Shown here: piece by piece, positions 33,606-45,600 of the stretch
Layout: each line of letters begins with the position of its first letter
How positions within the stretch are numbered: the first letter of the stretch is position 1
Assembly: GCA_024529925.1 (NCBI GenBank)
Contig: JAFEUB010000774.1
Coordinates: 1-64,000, forward strand
DNA from: Ophthalmolycus amberensis
Taxonomy: Eukaryota > Chordata > Actinopteri > Perciformes > Zoarcidae
Length of the DNA: 64,000 nt
Reading direction: 5' to 3'
Translations under genes and position numbers: made by a program
The notes under the pieces: model-generated
Told to the model about the DNA's origin: nothing
The model's input: only the letters and a program-made list of their open reading frames with translations
Database searches by the model: none

Positions 33606-34823
33606 CTCTTGATCAGTGGCGGCTGGTGGAAAATCTTCTAGGTAGGGCCATCCTATCAATTTCAGCAAACATCCCAGTATGATTTCATGCAAAAAATTAA
33701 AGTATCAAACACGCATTACTACTTTGCAGTTAAATATTTAACATTTATTCCAACACGAAAAAAAGCAGTAAATAACACTTATATAATATTATATAACATA
33801 ATATTATATTATATAATATAACATGTTTATTCATTGAGATGCCCCTATGGACCTTGTTATAGGAGGTAAAGATCAGGAGAAGTAAACATGAAGTGTAATT
33901 ATGAATACTGATGTTAAATTAAGCTATGATGAGTTTTCACTGTTAATTTAACATCTCAATTACATGTTGATGTCTCCATGACCAAGTTAAGCAGATGAGA
34001 CTGAGGACAACTATGTAGAAGAAAAGATGTTCACTTTGCCCAATATGTAGCTTGACAGAGTTCTCATGTGTGTCCTGGTGTTCTCATGTTTCCTTACCTC
34101 CTCATCCCTCACTCCCTAACTGTCGGTGCTGGATCTGTCCCCGTTGTTAAAAAAAGCTAAATAAGTTATTAGCATGATGTCATCCAGCTAGCCAAACCTG
34201 TCTGGTGTACAGCTAGTACAGAAGCTTCGCATGTACTGCTTCCCTTTCCCGCTAGTCTGCTGTCTGATTGTGAGGTCAGGCTGATCTGATATCAGCTCTT
34301 TGGCTGCAGAATCTCCGCCAAAGTTCTCCTCTCAAACGGGTCATGGAGGAGTAGTGCTCGCGCTGGCGCTTGGGCGTAGAGACTTCTCCTGACGAGAACG
34401 CGCATCTAGGGGGGCAAAATATTTTTGGCCCCACACTGAATCTATTTGAGGGCGCTGGTTGGCTAAATTGTATGTCACTCATTTATATCTTCAATCAGCA
34501 ATTGGCTAAACTGCTTCATAGACCCGCCTGTTTTGGGCAAAAACGATTTTGCCCCCCTAGATGCGCGTTCTGAGACGTGTCGTGCACACAGGCGGCGAGC
34601 ACGAGCAGACGAGCACACAGGCGGAGAGGACGAGCAGGAAACGCATATATTTTGCGCAGATATCACATTTTACACATATTACTGGGTACATTCCACAGTT
34701 CAAAAACACAAATATTGACAATTTGTATAATTTATTATTATTATAATTTTTTTTTTTTTTGTGTGGCTCAAGGTGGGGCCATGCCCCATTGCCCTCGATT
34801 GACCAGCCGCCACTGCTCTTGAT
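33606..34823. mobile_element. Non-autonomous hAT element, 1.2 kb, with perfect 8-bp target-site duplication
   Basis: The element 33614-34815 (1202 bp) begins CAGTGGCGGCTGGT and ends with its exact inverse ACCAGCCGCCACTG. It is flanked by direct CTCTTGAT copies at 33606-33613 and 34816-34823. The 8-bp duplication is the hAT hallmark. No transposase frame is visible; open frames inside are short. A second, internal perfect inverted repeat pairs 34395-34420 with 34547-34572, including CGCGCATCTAGGGGGGCAAA. Interior 33780-33830 is an AT-rich run. The matching duplications argue for a relatively young insertion. Confidence 0.9.
34395..34572. repeat. Internal 26-bp inverted repeat inside the hAT element
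   Basis: Bases 34395-34420 are the exact reverse complement of 34547-34572, with 126 bp between. It may be a nested MITE or a sub-terminal fold of the host element. The segment between the arms contains GGTTGGCTAAAT and AATTGGCTAAAC, a short direct repeat. Confidence 0.8.
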
Positions 34824-35079
34824 GCATTTCAATTTCAAACATGACCGAAGTCACACATAGCTCCCACTTTATAAAACTGTTCGCAAATGGCATACAGTCC
34901 CAGAGTAACAAAACTGCATTTCATGGTGCTTCACAGATAAATGTAGTTTAGTTAATAGGATATTTCCTGAATGCATTCACTGTGCTGATTGGCAGGCAGT
35001 CCCAGCTCTCTTGATCCAAATCTGCTCAGCAGAGGAAGTCCAGAAAGTGTCTCAGTTGCCTGACTGGAAGGATTAGAGA

Positions 35080-35087
35080 TGACGTCA
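35080..35087 (+). promoter_or_regulatory. Full CRE palindrome (weak candidate)
   Basis: TGACGTCA is a perfect cAMP response element core. It lies mid-intergenic, about 22.7 kb before the cd96 start and 9.5 kb past mtnr1b, with no promoter features around it. It may be chance. Confidence 0.15.
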
Positions 35088-35131
35088 AACAATAATCTGA
35101 GATCTGTTCATGACAGCTCCTCAGATAAAAT

Positions 35132-35580
35132 GGAAATATAGATAGATAGATAGACAGATGTAAACTTTATTTATCCTCAGGGGGAAATTCGTTTGTAGCA
35201 GCAGCAATTTACAGAGTAAAATATAACATATGGAATGCACAATATCTACAGTACAACAAAATAACAGAGCAGATATTGAATTGAAGGAATAGATTAATAA
35301 AAAATAAAAAATAAGCTAGAATAGAATAGAAACTAGAAATGCACAGTATATACCATGAATATAGTGGTATTAATTAAATAAAATTAGCAACTAGTAAACT
35401 AAACGAAACAACCTGGACATTAGAGCCAGGATCACCAACAACAAGCAACAGCCGTGTAGCGTTGTAGTCATGTGAAGGACGACGATCTGGCCCGAGGTGT
35501 TTTATTATAAAGTCTAATGGCAGAGGGCAGGAATGTTTTTCTGAATCTGTCCTTGTGACAGTGAGTTATGCAAGTTAAAC
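35132..35580. repeat. Non-LTR-type interspersed repeat with (GATA)n tail
   Basis: It starts with GATAGATAGATAGACAGATG, followed by a TTTATTTATCCTCAGGGGGA-type segment, then an A-rich centre. Near 35515-35560 comes CTAATGGCAGAGGGCAGGAA and TCTGAATCTGTCCTTGTGAC. I recognise these phrases from very common fish repeats of non-LTR origin. The exact family is not certain. No open frame is preserved. Confidence 0.55.
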
Positions 35581-35589
35581 AGAGGAAGA

Positions 35590-37860
35590 GAGCGTCTTAA
35601 GATCGTTTAGATCAATTCATTCAACAATAAACAATCATAACTCACACTTCTTGATTACATGACACTCTGAACAGTTTATAATAATATGACTTGGCCATCA
35701 AAACAATTTAATTCCATTGTTTTATGATCAGTTCAATGCATGTAGTGAAGAAATCCATTCTGAAAAAAGCTAAAACTAAAAATTAGTCACCGCTCATCAA
35801 ACTCTCTGCAATACTTTCCACAAATCATTAGCTCCGTTAACTACTTACAGAATATGTTTCATGATACATCATCTTACCTCCAGTGCAGCACATTATGATA
35901 CTTGGGTGTTAATCAAAAGTTTAGGCCTCTAACATTTGTTATCACCTGTCTCCATATACAATGTATGACCTTGTTTTTATTAGCATGAATTTAAGTAATT
36001 TACTCCATATTGTAAATATAGGTAGACATCAATTTAAACTTCATATTGTAAGTTAATTATAGACTTCAGCTAAGAGACACTGACTGGGTTGGGTAATTGT
36101 ATTGGTACGTGCACGTGGATCTGGATTCCAGCGAATTTAAACAGTGTTGACAGCACTTAATTAAATCCCTCACGATGTCTCCAACTCATCTCAATCTTCT
36201 GCTTCTCCTGCCATTTGATTAAAATTGTCCTTGAGTGTGTGGCTTTACGAAACATAACTCATTAAAAGAGTAATGCAAATGTCACGCTCACAATGTCAGC
36301 CTGGCCAGATGTGTCTTTCATGAATACAACCAGAAAGGAGTGATAGATTAGGACCCAGATTGGTTTACTATCCTATGTTTGGCCATCAAATGTTTTCTTG
36401 GTTCACCATATTGTTGAAAAATTGTCAAATAAAACTAACGTGAAATTATTCCTACTTATGGTGTACAATATGTACCACTACAGATATAATTCCCTTATCT
36501 TGTAGTCATTATACTGAAAGGATCTGCCAGAAGAATAAAGAAATTGATATCGCCGCTATAGCTGGCTGTATTGATGTTAAGTTGAATTTCAAATGAGCTT
36601 TTAGTCATCCATATTACACTCGTGTCTTCAGAATCTCTTTAATGGTGGACCGTCATTGAGTCAACTTCCAATGGTTCGCAGCCATTTTCACAGTATTTGC
36701 CAATAGTTCATGAGCTGGATGAAAACGTCTGATTGAGCATGTGTTTGTGGAAGCCTAGGCCAAACACTGTGAATGGGCTTGTTGATTCTATGTTGATTAT
36801 GTGGAAAGTGCCATCTCTCTGATGGTGGGTTGATTGCTAATTGTTGATCTGTAATATATGTCTTGGCTATGTCTTATTACCATATGTTGATTGGTTCCAG
36901 AATATGCTTTCTGATAGCCATGTGGGAGACTGTAATTTCAGAGTATCCTGGTGGCCATGTGATGATGTTGCAGCTCAATAATCACATTTTTCTCACTGGT
37001 TAGCTCTGGCAAAAAAGAGGTGGGTCCAACTATAAGAAGTTCGGGAAGTTCAAAAGTGAGGTGTGCTCCATTGCTTGATTGACTTTCCTATGTATCGGAC
37101 ATCCACAGAAAGATGACAAAACAATAACTAATAAACTTCTTTCAGGAACTGCTCTCACACCCCATAGGGCACTTAGTGGTTAGACTCTCAATTTACCATG
37201 TGCCTGGACAACAAACTCAAGATATGACTTGGGGTCACTCAATGTTTTATGACCCCACCTTCTGGTTACGGACATCCACATTCCTGACGACATAGAGACC
37301 CATCCAATTGTAAATAAACAACTTAAAGAAACTTGTACTCGATATGCTAGTCCTAGTCTTAGTAAGTAATTTATAGATAGATATTTAAACATCTGAGTTT
37401 ATAAAAGTTATGTATAGTTAAGTTCATGATACCCAACTCTGTTTACATTCATTTCAGTTTCCTGCCATATAAACTGGATGTTATATGCTCGGCCTGCAAC
37501 TTTATCTCAAACACAGCACAGAACACCAGAGGGGGAAGGGACGCGAACGTTTTTCCCTCCCCATCTTCACTCTCCCAGGACACTGATTTGTGCTGAAATG
37601 TGGAGATTAATGTTATCCATTCACTTATTATTGTAGTGATAAAAATGTATCACATGTCTTCTGTAAAATCTGCTGTGGAGACAGAATTCATAGCGTAACA
37701 GGAAATGACTGCTCTAACCACAAACGTCTCCATGCTCTTAAAAGTGCACAGGTCAGAGAAGAGGTCGCAGCCTCTGCTGTGACCGCAACTGATTCCATCA
37801 GCATATTTTACGAGCGTTTCTGCTTTTGAGCCCAGCACATGTTCGAGACTCAGCCGCCTT
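35590..37860. other. Intergenic, nothing recognised
   Basis: No exon chain, RNA gene or repeat family is evident. The open frames are short and without motifs. Confidence 0.6.
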
Positions 37861-37871
37861 CCTGTCTATAC

Positions 37872-38075
37872 TTGAATGAATGAATGAATGAATTTTATTT
37901 ATAGAGCGCTTTTCACAGACATAACATCACAAAGTGCTTAACAGAGCAGACATTTAAAAGCATAAAAAACACAATGTGACCCTAGGGTCAATACATTACA
38001 AACACAGAGAAAAATAAAAAATAAAAAATAAAATAATAAATAATAAATAAAATAAAAATGTAAAACATATTTTAA
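37872..38075. repeat. Interspersed repeat with (GAAT)n head and A-rich tail
   Basis: (GAAT)n precedes TTTTATTTATAGAGCGCTTT and CACAAAGTGCTTAACAGAGC, followed by A/T-rich (AAATA)n sequence. The segment is related in layout to the start of the repeat at 13890. It is a common fish repeat of probable retroposon origin. Confidence 0.55.
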
Positions 38076-38619
38076 CATATTTTAACAATTTTAACATACT
38101 TCCTCTTCGCATTGTCTCCTGCACTCTTAAATGTATAAATGTCATGTGTGAAGCTGTGTCTTCAGAGCGAATACACGGTTCACTGCAATACGTGGCTGTG
38201 TGTCTGTTCTCTGCTTGCAAGCAATAAATTGACTCTTTTGAAACCTTGATCATTCAGTCAAGACTCTGTTTATTCATTAAACATATTGAACAAACCAACT
38301 TCTCTTCCGAACCTCCATAGAAATCTTCCATTACATTATGCATATAGGTACACATACATGTATATCTACATAGGTCTGTCTGTCATGATAACGATGTCTA
38401 TCTGTTGTGCAATTGTTTAATTAATCCCGTCTTTAATTGATTTGAAATGAAAAGGTATTATTCAGTCATTTATACCAAACTCATTAGTGTCGTTCTGCAG
38501 CTGAGATAGCTCACATTTCAAATATGAAAGAATTAAATTGACTCTGTATGTAATCAGTATTAATTTGGCAAATAAATTAAATAATGATTAAATAATCAAG
38601 ACAGTTCATAGGGTAGGAC

Positions 38620-39420
38620 TGGCGCCATGCAGCTCCTACCTGCGATGCACCAAAGTGCTGAAGATTTATTCCAGCAACTATTGAGAGCAAGAGACTCGAA
38701 AAGAAAATACTTTAAAATGAAAGACTATTTGAAACTGGCACAGGTGTGTTTCTTGGCAGGCAAACTAGCTCTGCAGGCGCCACATGTGCAGCAGCCCCAG
38801 CAGCACCACCGCATGGGCAGCCGCCATGAACCATACCGCCTTTGTGATGTGCAACGCTGTTGCTAATGCACCCAAACCGCAGTTTGGAAACTGCATGCAG
38901 CAGGACAGTCGGTATGAGCTCCGTCAAAGAGACCCGTAGGCTTCATGTGTCGGGCAAAATCCCCAGATACTCGACCTGTTGGTGTAGAGGGCTTCTCTTC
39001 TCCCAGTTGATCGCAAAACCCCAACTTGGTTAGGTCAACCTAAGGTCAATTGGGTTGTGTAAAACATAGCACTGTCCCTGGACTTGGCCATGACTATGAG
39101 GTTGTCGACATAAAAGAATGCCCTCATGACGCGCAGCGTATGCAGCGCCGTGTCCACACATCTACTTGGTGTTTTAAGTGTATAGCATGTCTAGAAAATG
39201 GTGAACCAATCACCCAGCTGGACCAGTTTTAGCATTATGAACTTCTTGGTTTAGGATGCGGATCTCCAAAATGGGTCTAAACTCTCCTGTCTTTTTGGTA
39301 ACCAGGAAGTATGAGGAGTAAAACCCCTCTATTTGTCCTGGGTGGGGACGACAGACAGCTTGTTTCCAAAAGAGGGCCCGGATCTCTGCTCAGAGGCATC
39401 TATCTTCTCTTGGGAGGATA
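38620..39420 (-). pseudogene. Decayed reverse transcriptase of a DIRS-type retrotransposon
   Basis: On the minus strand, pieces appear in the expected order. At 39249-39327 a stretch reads FYSSYFLV followed by KKTGEFRPIL. Near 39087-39119 is FYVDN where an active site would have YVDD. At 38990-39022 is LGFAINWEK followed by a YLG(I) block. At 38780-38830 is MAAAHAVVLLGLLHMW, like the polymerase-to-RNase H region of tyrosine-recombinase (DIRS) elements. Frames shift and stops intervene, so it is a non-functional relic. A Ty3/gypsy origin is less likely because of the LGLLHM-type block. No LTRs, split repeats or recombinase were found. Confidence 0.7.
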
Positions 39421-39866
39421 GATTCACCTCCTTCACCCTTGACACAGCCCTCACTGTCGAAACGCATCGCTCAATCATTTCTGCGCTGGTTTGCTTCAAG
39501 CAGGACCCTTCTACTGATGTGGTGTCTCAGCAGGGATGACAGCGGCAGAACTAACCGCACTGATGAAATAAGGACTTATTTTCCAATTCTCCAAATACTC
39601 AGAGGTGTTGACAAGACAGGAGACCCAAGTGTAAAGTGTGGCACATAGCTAGTTCACTTGTTTACAATAGGTTTTTTCAGGAGAAGAATGAAAAACAAAC
39701 AAGTCAAACCTTTCAAAATGAAATGGTAGGACAATTTGAGTTGAATGGGCACTTTTAACTTTCAGCTTCTGGTAAGCAAAAGTAACATTTTTAATTTCCT
39801 CTGTGTGCGTCTGTGAATTATACCACCTTTCATCGTGTTGTTCATGCAAATGTGTTCCTGCGTTGA

Positions 39867-39917
<51 letters not shown>

Positions 39918-41960
39918 CCAAGGCTTTTTTTGTATTCTGCTCCCCCAGTGCAATCAAACAACTCAGACATTAAACATGCGTCAACAGACTTCATACATCA
40001 GACTTGCTATAAGCATGCTATCGGCTATAGGCAGCTAAAGGCATTTGATCATTTATTTACTCTTTTTTTTGCATGGCTGGTTCTGTTTTAGTTTTTTGAA
40101 TTTAGTAATATAATTCAGCTATCTTGATCTTGGGTTTTGCTTGTGATTATGATATTGATTGCATCTTTAATTACAGCATGTGACAAATTGATCATTTACA
40201 ATCCATTGAGAATACCATTTACAACAATTATTTTGTATAAATTATGGTTTACTGGATCTATTGACATCTATCTTACCTCGGCAGTGGAACAAAGTTGACA
40301 TTAGCTTGGACAGCACACTCCTGATGGTCATAGCCAGTGGCGGTGGCTCTCTGGACATTTGAGGATTACATAGAAACGGCAGCGCTTCCATCAGACATTC
40401 AAAAGTGTTGAAGTAATATCATAGAAAAATGTATCCAGCGGGTGATAGCAGGGGGTCCACAAGGAGTGGATTCGGCGTGAAGTTGATTAACAGCATGTCA
40501 AATAGACATTAAAAGCTTCAAGAACAGTACTTGCACCAGGGAGCACAGAACAACTGTAAATGAAAGGAGAAAAAAAAAAACTTTATAATAGATGCCAGCG
40601 CCCTCCTGTTCAAACAAACAGAAGTTTCATTTCAGAACACTCATCATCAAGGAACGAAAAGTGAGCCGTTTGATCTTTCTCCGGTAGCGAAATTAACAGA
40701 AAATGGGAAATAATTACAGTTTTGATTACTTCTCTACTTCTAAACTTTCAACACATGCAGGGAAATAAAGGCAGACTCATACAATCTGCAAATAAATTCA
40801 TCTCACCTTTGATATTGACCAACTTTGTGAGCAGGGACATTAGCTCAGACTGTTGTCTGTATAATGTATTGTACTGCATGTACTGGTTGCACCAAGACAG
40901 TGGCTGGACTTAATGGTGGTCTTGACTGTGATACAATACCTAATAGACATAAGTGATGGTGCTTATAGCAGTCAGACTGAAAAACAACTTGCCCAGGGTT
41001 TTTTAGGATTTTCTTCATATATTCTGCTTATCATTCGACAAAAGTTTGCTTCCCCAGTCCAACAAGATGGATGGTCCACTTTTTAATTTGAATAGTTGTT
41101 CAGAGGAAGTTTGAGGCTACCCAAAAGTCCCCTTTCACAGCTTCTCCAAATTCATCCATCACCCTTCCTTCCTCTCCCTTACTTTCTGCCTTGCTAGTGC
41201 ACGATACATCATGCAGTGGCACTGAAAATTGAAACTAGACAAAAAGTGTGGTGCAGAAACATCCAATGCAAAGTCCCTTTCCCCTCTTCCTACCCCCCTA
41301 CCACCTGCACCTTTGCTCAGACCACACCCATTTTCAAACTTGATCTTTATTTTTATCTCAACCTGTAAAGTTTTGTGATGAGTTCATATAGACAGTTAGA
41401 CAGACAGAAATATAAACACCTGGCAAAGTACTAAAACAGCTTCTGTATATGGATGCATTTTCAAATTATTTTCCATCGGTCATCAAAATAGAGGTTTTTC
41501 CACCTCAGTACCACCTGTCCACTTACCAGACACCCACAGCCGTCCCCGATTTTCCCTGCAGTTGTGCCACGGCTCCCTCACATCTCCATCAGGATTCTAA
41601 CGACCACTGGAAGTATTTCCAAAGAGGGACATCCTTCCTCAGTAGCCACATTTCAAATAATACTTTGGGTTAATTTTGCAGATTTTTTTTGTGTTTTACA
41701 AGCCTATTAAATACACGTTTGCAGCTCATTTAGATATGGTAACAGATACTTTGTGATGCTATGATGTCTTTTATTCAGTTTAATTATGGCACTATCCAAT
41801 ATCTCCCTCCCTTCCATCCTCTTCCTTTTCTCTATTCTCCTCTGTCACTGCCTGCTTACTGACAAACCAAACAGCTAAAAAATATAGAGTTATCTTATAT
41901 TCAGTGAGTTTTAAGATAAAGTCAGCTACAAATAAAAATATGAATGTAATAAAATATAAA
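39421..41960. other. Intergenic, no gene recognised
   Basis: It holds a TG microsatellite at 39866-39915 and otherwise no recognised element. The start of the interval (39421-39650) may be the decayed 5' part of the neighbouring DIRS relic, but I could not align it by motif. Confidence 0.55.
39866..39915 (+). repeat. (TG)n microsatellite
   Basis: A TG run of 50 bp with a single TATA interruption. It opens spurious Cys/Val and His/Thr frames. Confidence 0.95.
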
Positions 41961-41975
41961 ATAATGAATAAATAT

Positions 41976-42060
41976 AGGGCACCCTGGTGGCCAAGGGACT
42001 GAACCTTCCTGGGTTCAAGTCAAAATGTCTGCTGTGAAGCCAATTTGAGAAATGCACCTC
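41976..42060 (+). repeat. tRNA-derived SINE fragment
   Basis: The segment has an A-box-like TGGTGGCCAAGGGA and a B-box-like GGGTTCAAGTC (42011-42021) at tRNA-like spacing. GGCACCCTGGTGGCC is a phrase typical of fish tRNA-derived SINE heads. No tRNA cloverleaf with acceptor pairing is formed, so I do not call it a tRNA gene. Confidence 0.5.
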
Positions 42061-42503
42061 AACTTAATGAATTACACGTCTGAAATGGAAAGTCATTTTA
42101 CAACCACCTGAAATTCCGCACAGTTGCTAGTTTGAAATCATATGGAATCACATCAAGTACAAGTCTCAATTACTGTTCAAGTCTGCAGAGCTGTATCATT
42201 GTCATTCTTTGATTGAATCTCTTGACATAAGAGTCTCGACCTTTAATAACGTGTCCTTCAATTGGGACAAAATCCTAAAAATCCTGTGTGTGTGTGTGGC
42301 CTCTCGAGGATTGCACTCAGTTGGCCTGAGGGAATTTTGACTTTGTCAAATCTCCCATGGGCCACGTGTTAATGTTAGCTGGAGGTGGTAGAACTGTTGA
42401 TAAAGTATGACCAGGGGGAGTTCTGATGCTTATGGGATTTGAATAACTTCCACAAAAAAAAGAAACTGTATAAGTAAGCCCCAGGAGGATCCCCTTCTGT
42501 GCA

Positions 42504-42634
<131 letters not shown>

Positions 42635-42639
42635 TTCTC

Positions 42640-45600
42640 TTGAGCTATTGACAAAATCTTTCTTATGTAATGTAGAAAGACCCTAATAAAACCTGGTGAT
42701 GCAAGTATTGTATAATTGAAATAAATTGATACAACAAATGTATCAAGAAAGAATTTACACCGCTGGCATTAAAATGCTTGTTACAGACAAACACAATGTG
42801 TTTCTAAAATTGCCTTTTCAATGCAATCATTTATTCAGTGCAGACGGGAGTGTCACAAACAATATTACTTGCTCCTTCATCTGTCTCTGTCTTCTGTAAT
42901 GTAGTGAGTGATTTGGTTTGGATAAGAGTGAACTCTGTTGATTTATGAAAAACAGCCATGCATTGTTTTGAAACCTTACCAAAATGATCAACAACAACTG
43001 ATTATTTAACATAGAAAGAATTTAATTTGTTTGTGGGAAACAAGGAAAATGCTTTCTGAGTAATATCATCATATATAGTTCAAATTCGACATATGTAAAG
43101 AAAGTGGACAACACATGAGATCCTCTTGGCTATTATAAATAGTTTTGTCACTGAAATAGATAAATAGATAGCAACAAAGCAAATTCATGTTGGGATGCAC
43201 TCTGACCCTGAACACGATAAGCAGGTCTAGAAGAAAGATGGATAAATCAATCGTATTTTGGCCAAATTGTAGTTCTCACTGAAAATGGGATCTGCACACA
43301 CATGAATACAGAAAATGACAAATGACCCGCTTTACACTAACCATACAACCTCACATAACACTAAGGCACTGCCTTGTGTCATGGTTCGTTTTCTCCTACA
43401 CTACACTACAGAGCCTACAGTATATCCTTTCATGTAACATCAGAAATGAGTCAGAAGATAAAATCAGAGGTGGTTTAAAAACGTATAGAAATATACAAGC
43501 AAAGAAAATTGCTGAGACTTCATGCTAAATCCAACATGCCACATATTCATAGCGTTTTTAGGGTGTTAATATTAACTGTTGTAATTCGATTGTTATGGAT
43601 AATTTTGCATGTTGATTTTTTTAGAAAACAAAGTGCTTTACTATTATTCGAGCAAAGGTAGAACCATCAACATGTTGTTAATGTAGATTTATTCCACTCT
43701 GAAATTAGAGGTGACAGATAAGTAAGGACAGTGTTATTCATTTCGGTGTGCAGCTCCAGTGGCCTGGCTGCTTTACATTGCACAACTCATTCCTGAGCTG
43801 GTAAGATTAATAGGAGTTCTAAGTGTCTTCTAATATCCCCTGTGGAGTTTTACAGAGTGTTTTTGCTTTGTAATTCACTGAAGCCTCACTTCTTGCCCTA
43901 AAGGACAAACAGCAATTTCTCAGGTGCTTTCAGCATGGTAGCCAGTTTATGTTTGCAAATTGAATTCATTCAGCTGTAAAAATAGCTTTGATCTGTGGAA
44001 ATGTCCTCCCTTTGTGATTTTATCCTATAATATTGCACCACTAAGCACGTATTTTATAAAAAAATGAAAAAGTAATTGGTTTTCTATCAGAAGGGATTAA
44101 TTGATGATACTTTGTGTCTAAGGACATAAATACAAGAATGTTGAGAACACTACATGCAAGGTATTGAATGTAAATTAAAAAAGGCACCCAACTCTGGTGT
44201 TTTTTCTTTTTTATTCTGGCTGATTATTAAACCTCGACTGGGGTTGAAACTACGACAGTCACCAAACTGCATATACATAAAAAATAACCTATGGTGCAAA
44301 TTGTCTTGCTCTCCAAGAAAACAAACAGGGGAGTCAAGGAGCCAATCAATCAAGCGTAGTCTGTACACGCCCTAAACCCTATAACAGAGGTCTAATCAAC
44401 TCAAATAAAAGTGAAAAGAATGTTTATTTGTATGACAACTTTCTCTTTACGATATTCAGAGCATTAATATAGCAGCAAACGACTATTGGGAGCAATGGCT
44501 ACCTGAGCAGAGAATGAAGTTGTTCACAGCTGATAACGCGGCATAGCCCCTACCCTCTGGTTTCCCCTCAGGTAAACACTGTTAGCTCTGTCAGCACTGT
44601 TACCTTTGTTTGCACTGTTAGCTGCAAGCCACTGGCTTAGATGTCGTCATGTTGAGAGCTGTGTGGAGGAACTGGATATGCTCTTAATTTTGTATTGAGC
44701 ACTTTTATGGATACATTTATACTTTATTTTTAATGTGTGTTATTCTATTCAGCCCACAAATTCTTGAATAGAAGCTTTTGAGGAGTAGTATTTCTCCTTG
44801 CACTTGTAATAAAAATGACTTAGAACCTCAGAAACTAGCTGTCACATACTGGCAGCAGTTATCACACCTTAATCCCAGATTAAGCTTTGAGGCAAAGTTA
44901 CTCAGAGATACAATTTAGCAGCACCATCATTTGGTATGCATCCATCAGTATTTAACTGTGACTTTCACTTCCACAACTGCACAATGTATCTTGTGAAATG
45001 ACAGAACAGATTGCGTTAGACAAAAATCAGACTCATTAATAATACATCATTATGCATCCGCTCCAGTGCGTCTCACTTCTTCATTTTTTTTTTAATCTAC
45101 TTTGCTTTCTTGTCTAGATTTTTATTCTTAAGAAGAAACACTTGCAAAAGCAAAATTAAAAATGACGGAATTACGGCCTGAGCGTTGTGATGATCACGTG
45201 ACTATCACAAATACTTCACTATTAAAAGCACTACATAAATTGGCCTTCTTTGTGTAATCCCTAGACATGTGTTTTTAGATGCTTTAGCAACAGGAGGTCT
45301 TAAAAATCTACATTTGACGAAGGGTCAACATTCAGACGATGATACTCATGCTTGCTTTGAGATCGTTTAGAGATCCCAACTCCCACTAACACTGCTCTGG
45401 ATGAAATAATTGTTCTAGTAGATTGTCTTGCATAGGGAAGCTGCTCATACTGTATGACCAGACCCAAAAGACATTGAGCTGTTCTGTGTTCACTCACAGT
45501 CAATGAGCTGTCAATGGACAAACTATCAAGCTTCTCTATTTATTCTAAAGGTGTTCGTCTTCCCTTAATTAAATGTTGATGATGATGCAGCCTCTGACTG

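Noticed and set aside
41976..42060. tRNA gene
   Set aside because: It has A- and B-box-like motifs but no cloverleaf. It fits a SINE fragment better.
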